Assembly (NCBI GenBank): GCA_964589725.1
Contig: CAZPUJ010000702.1
Coordinates: 1-11,479, forward strand
DNA: 11,479 nucleotides
DNA from: CAYSHJ01 sp964589725
GTDB taxonomy: Bacteria > Planctomycetota > Planctomycetia > Planctomycetales > Planctomycetaceae
Direction of reading: 5' to 3'
Below are positions 9,284-11,479 of this stretch, in pieces. Every line of letters begins with the position of its first letter. The first letter of the stretch is position 1. The notes under the pieces are model-generated. The model was not told where the DNA came from, did not search any database, and worked only from the letters and a program-made list of their open reading frames with translations. A program made the translations under genes and the position numbers.

Positions 9284-10669
9284 TCAGTCGCGCGAGCGGC
9301 GAGTTTTCGAGGGACTTTTGGTTGGCTCCCGTTTGACCTCGCGCGGCGAGTCGTCTTTGGTTGAGTCGGACTTCTTGCCGACCGACATCGCCGCCAGCAG
9401 CAACAGTACGCCGATGACGCAGATCGCCGCGATCGCGGAGGCCAGCCACCACGATGGTTGAGTTTTCGCTCGCGCCGAGACAGACTTCGACGAGCCGCCG
9501 TCGGATGAACTGCCGTCGGGCGACTGCGTGCTGAGTTGACCGAGAAACGCACTGAGCGTGTCGTCCGTGCCGTACAGAACCACGGTTTCCAGGCCCTCGT
9601 CCGCAGTTTCCTCGGCCGGCTCCTGAGTCGCGGCGGACGCTTCCAGGTCGAGCGTGGCGAGCCAATCGGCTAATTCGCCAGGCGTCTGAAAACGTTCGCG
9701 CGGTTCACGCTTGAGCAACTTCGCGACGAGCTCATCCAACGCGGCAGGCACCTCCGAACGCAACGAACTGACTCGCGGCGGCTCGACTGTCGCACGCGAC
9801 ATCAGCTTTTCCATCACGCTGTTGCCGGGAAACGGCACTTGCCCTGTGAGCATATGAAACAGCGTGCAACCCAAGCTGAACAAGTCCGCGCGGATGTCGG
9901 CGTCTTTGGCGCTAATTGCTTGTTCGGGAGCGATGTAATCCGGCGAGCCCATGATGATTCCCGTGCGAGTCAGCGTGCCGTCATTGCTGTTCTCGCTGAC
10001 GACTCGCGACAAACCGAAATCCATGATCTTCACGTGCGGGTCACCGGTGTCGAGATTGACCGAAACGATAAGGTTCGACGGCTTGATGTCGCGATGGACC
10101 ATGCCACGCTCGTGAGCGTGTTGCAGACCCAGCGCCACTTGCCGAACAACCTCGCACGACCAACTGATCGGCAGCGGACCGTGTTTGAGCAGCCACTTCT
10201 TCAAATCGCGACCTTGCACGAACTCCATCACCAGGAAATACCGATCGCCGATGAGGCCTGCGTCCAACGCGGCCACGATATTCGGGTGATTCAGCGACGC
10301 CGCCAATTGAATTTCACGCTGGAAACGGCTGATGGCGTTCTCGTCGCTGAGTAATTCCTTGGCCATCACTTTCAACGCGACAAACCGCTTGACCGGCGAC
10401 TGCTCGGCCTTCAGCACCGCTCCCATGCCACCTTGGCCGATGATCTCCAGCAATTTGTACTTGCCCAGAATCAGTCGATGGTGCCCGGTGAGCAGTTGCT
10501 GAGTTTGCCAGTCCGTCAGCCAGCCACGTTTCACCAGCCACTTCGCCAACCCGCGCGGCTCCGCGTAGTTTTGCACGGCGTCGCGTGCCTGAATAAGCTG
10601 CTCCTTCGAGAGCAAATTGCTCTTGTTGAGCAGTTCAAAGTACGCCTTGATGGAGGTGGGAGGTGGCAT
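9284..10669 (-). CDS. Membrane-anchored Ser/Thr protein kinase (Hanks type)
   Basis: Phosphorylates proteins on Ser/Thr; targets are unknown. The 461 residues hold three parts. Residues 1-68 form a leader domain (FELLNKSNLLSKEQL and LVKRGWLTDWQTQQLL) of a type seen, from memory, before many planctomycete kinases. The kinase domain spans about 71-340 with all catalytic residues: glycine loop GQGGMGAV (78-85), K100, E119, HRDIKPSN (192-199), DFG (217-219), APE (247-249) and R327. A Ser/Glu/Asp-rich linker precedes one membrane helix at about 407-429, then a short basic tail rich in Lys and Arg. No sensor domain follows the helix, so input probably comes through the N-terminal domain or partners. 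Its stop is 8 bases from the halogenase-like gene's stop. No clear ribosome binding site precedes the ATG. Confidence 0.96.
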   Translation of the reverse strand: MPPPTSIKAYFELLNKSNLLSKEQLIQARDAVQNYAEPRGLAKWLVKRGWLTDWQTQQLLTGHHRLILGKYKLLEIIGQGGMGAVLKAEQSPVKRFVALKVMAKELLSDENAISRFQREIQLAASLNHPNIVAALDAGLIGDRYFLVMEFVQGRDLKKWLLKHGPLPISWSCEVVRQVALGLQHAHERGMVHRDIKPSNLIVSVNLDTGDPHVKIMDFGLSRVVSENSNDGTLTRTGIIMGSPDYIAPEQAISAKDADIRADLFSLGCTLFHMLTGQVPFPGNSVMEKLMSRATVEPPRVSSLRSEVPAALDELVAKLLKREPRERFQTPGELADWLATLDLEASAATQEPAEETADEGLETVVLYGTDDTLSAFLGQLSTQSPDGSSSDGGSSKSVSARAKTQPSWWLASAIAAICVIGVLLLLAAMSVGKKSDSTKDDSPREVKREPTKSPSKTRRSRD

Positions 10670-10843
10670 AGCGAGTGGCGATGGCAGCGGAGGGAATCAA
10701 CGGCGATATGCCAAACCTAAGCTCACCGCCGAAACTCCACCGAGATGAATGCGGTGGCGAATCATAGTCGCCCGCGCGGCTGACGGAAGTCCTGTCGGAA
10801 TGTTTGGCCGTCCGTTTCCGCAAGCCACACTCTCGTCTGTTCC
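10670..10843. other. Intergenic region between the kinase and dus genes
   Basis: 174 bases that must carry the kinase promoter (minus strand) and the 3' end of the dus transcript. I see no convincing -35/-10 pair, no terminator hairpin with a T-run, and no repeat related to the palindromes elsewhere. Confidence 0.4.
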
Positions 10844-11479
10844 TCATCGAAAGTGCTCACGCACCAGACGCCGAAACGCGGCGAGATCCTTCACGCCGTG
10901 AATCGACTGCTTGAACGCGGCAAATGTCGGTAAGAACTTCGCAAAGTAACAACTCGTCCGCGCGAGTCGTCGCAGCGCGACCGTCGTGCCGTAATATCGA
11001 AACTCGCCTTCAACCAATGGCAGCAACGCTCGACCACGCTCGACCGGCGCGGGGTCGCGACCGACGACGCCCGTCTGCAACAGCTCGCGCGCTTGCTTGA
11101 AAATCCACGGATTTCCCAGGCACCCGCGCCCGATGGCGACCCCGTCGGCACCCGTCTCGTTCAGAAACCGCATCGCGTCCGCGGGAGTTCTCACGCCGCC
11201 GCTGCCCAGCACCGGAATCCGCATCGCCTGCTTCAGCCGCGCGATCGCCGACCAGTCTGCTCCGCCCACGTACCCTTGCCGCACGCTGCGGGCATGCAAA
11301 TCGACCGCTGCGGCTCCGGCCTCTTCCGCCGCGCGAGCCACCTCCAAAAAGGTTTCTCGATCCGAATCTGGTCCGGTCCGAATCTTCAACGTTACCGGAA
11401 TCGACACCACTCGCGCGACCGCCGCCACGATGCGACCAATCGCCGCCGGATCGGCCAACAACGCGCCTCCCTCGCCACG
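10844..11479 (-). CDS. tRNA-dihydrouridine synthase, N-terminus cut off by the window
   Basis: FMN-dependent reductase that converts specific uridines in tRNA loops to dihydrouridine using NADPH. The visible 211 residues are the C-terminal two thirds; the frame is open to the right edge, so the start and the N-terminal catalytic-cysteine region lie outside. Seen: a GGALLADP turn, TLKIRTG, DLHARSVRQGYVGGADW, PVLGSGGVRTPADA (FMN phosphate site), and GADGVAIGRGCLGNPWIFKQ. This order fits the TIM barrel of DusB/NifR3-like enzymes, followed by the helical tRNA-binding domain (YYGTTVALRRLARTSCYFAKFLP). I leave the symbol empty because DusA, B and C cannot be separated with the N-terminus missing, though the motifs favour a DusB-type protein. 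Confidence 0.93.
   Translation of the reverse strand, partial: RGEGGALLADPAAIGRIVAAVARVVSIPVTLKIRTGPDSDRETFLEVARAAEEAGAAAVDLHARSVRQGYVGGADWSAIARLKQAMRIPVLGSGGVRTPADAMRFLNETGADGVAIGRGCLGNPWIFKQARELLQTGVVGRDPAPVERGRALLPLVEGEFRYYGTTVALRRLARTSCYFAKFLPTFAAFKQSIHGVKDLAAFRRLVREHFR

Noticed and set aside
8364..9665. A 433-codon minus-strand frame opposite the halogenase-like gene
   Set aside because: It spans the ends of two well supported genes in the antisense or out-of-frame direction and has no recognisable motif.

Overview
The window looks like a chromosomal segment of a planctomycete (phylum Planctomycetota). The reasons are a Ser/Thr kinase with a conserved N-terminal leader domain and one C-terminal membrane helix, a DUF1573 exported protein, short unlinked transcription units on both strands, high GC, and several large palindromic repeats of a kind that, from memory, is common in planctomycete genomes. 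No sequence search was run, so the order and genus are left open.

Layout, left to right. leuS (leucyl-tRNA synthetase, minus strand) fills 1-2890 and loses its 3' end at the window edge. A repeat-rich divergent intergenic region (2891-3263) separates it from thiG (thiazole synthase, plus strand, 3264-4097). thiG and a DUF1573 secreted protein (minus, 4279-5304) converge on a palindrome. A roughly 400-base gap with only weak regulatory candidates leads to a PhyH-family Fe(II)/2-oxoglutarate dioxygenase (minus, 5708-6514). This is divergent from a lipoprotein of unknown function (plus, 6617-7702). A 100-base perfect palindrome follows, then a flavin-dependent halogenase-like monooxygenase (plus, 7947-9275). 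It converges, with only 8 bases between stops, on a membrane Ser/Thr protein kinase (minus, 9284-10669). A tRNA-dihydrouridine synthase (minus, from 10844) runs off the right edge.

The genes do not form an operon or a recognisable pathway. leuS and the dus gene act in translation and tRNA modification, and thiG in thiamine biosynthesis without its usual partners nearby. The rest are stand-alone accessory, envelope or signalling genes.

The most notable signal is in leuS. Two unrelated palindromic repeat elements (1935-2036, 102 bases; 1333-1437, about 105 bases) lie inside the coding sequence. Both are a multiple of three long, both read through without a stop, and both fall in the CP1 editing domain. 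The same repeat family as the first occurs between thiG and the DUF1573 gene. The two copies differ by a base removed symmetrically from both arms, so each palindrome stays perfect. This resembles the in-frame palindromic elements described in Rickettsia proteins, but in a different phylum and in an essential enzyme.
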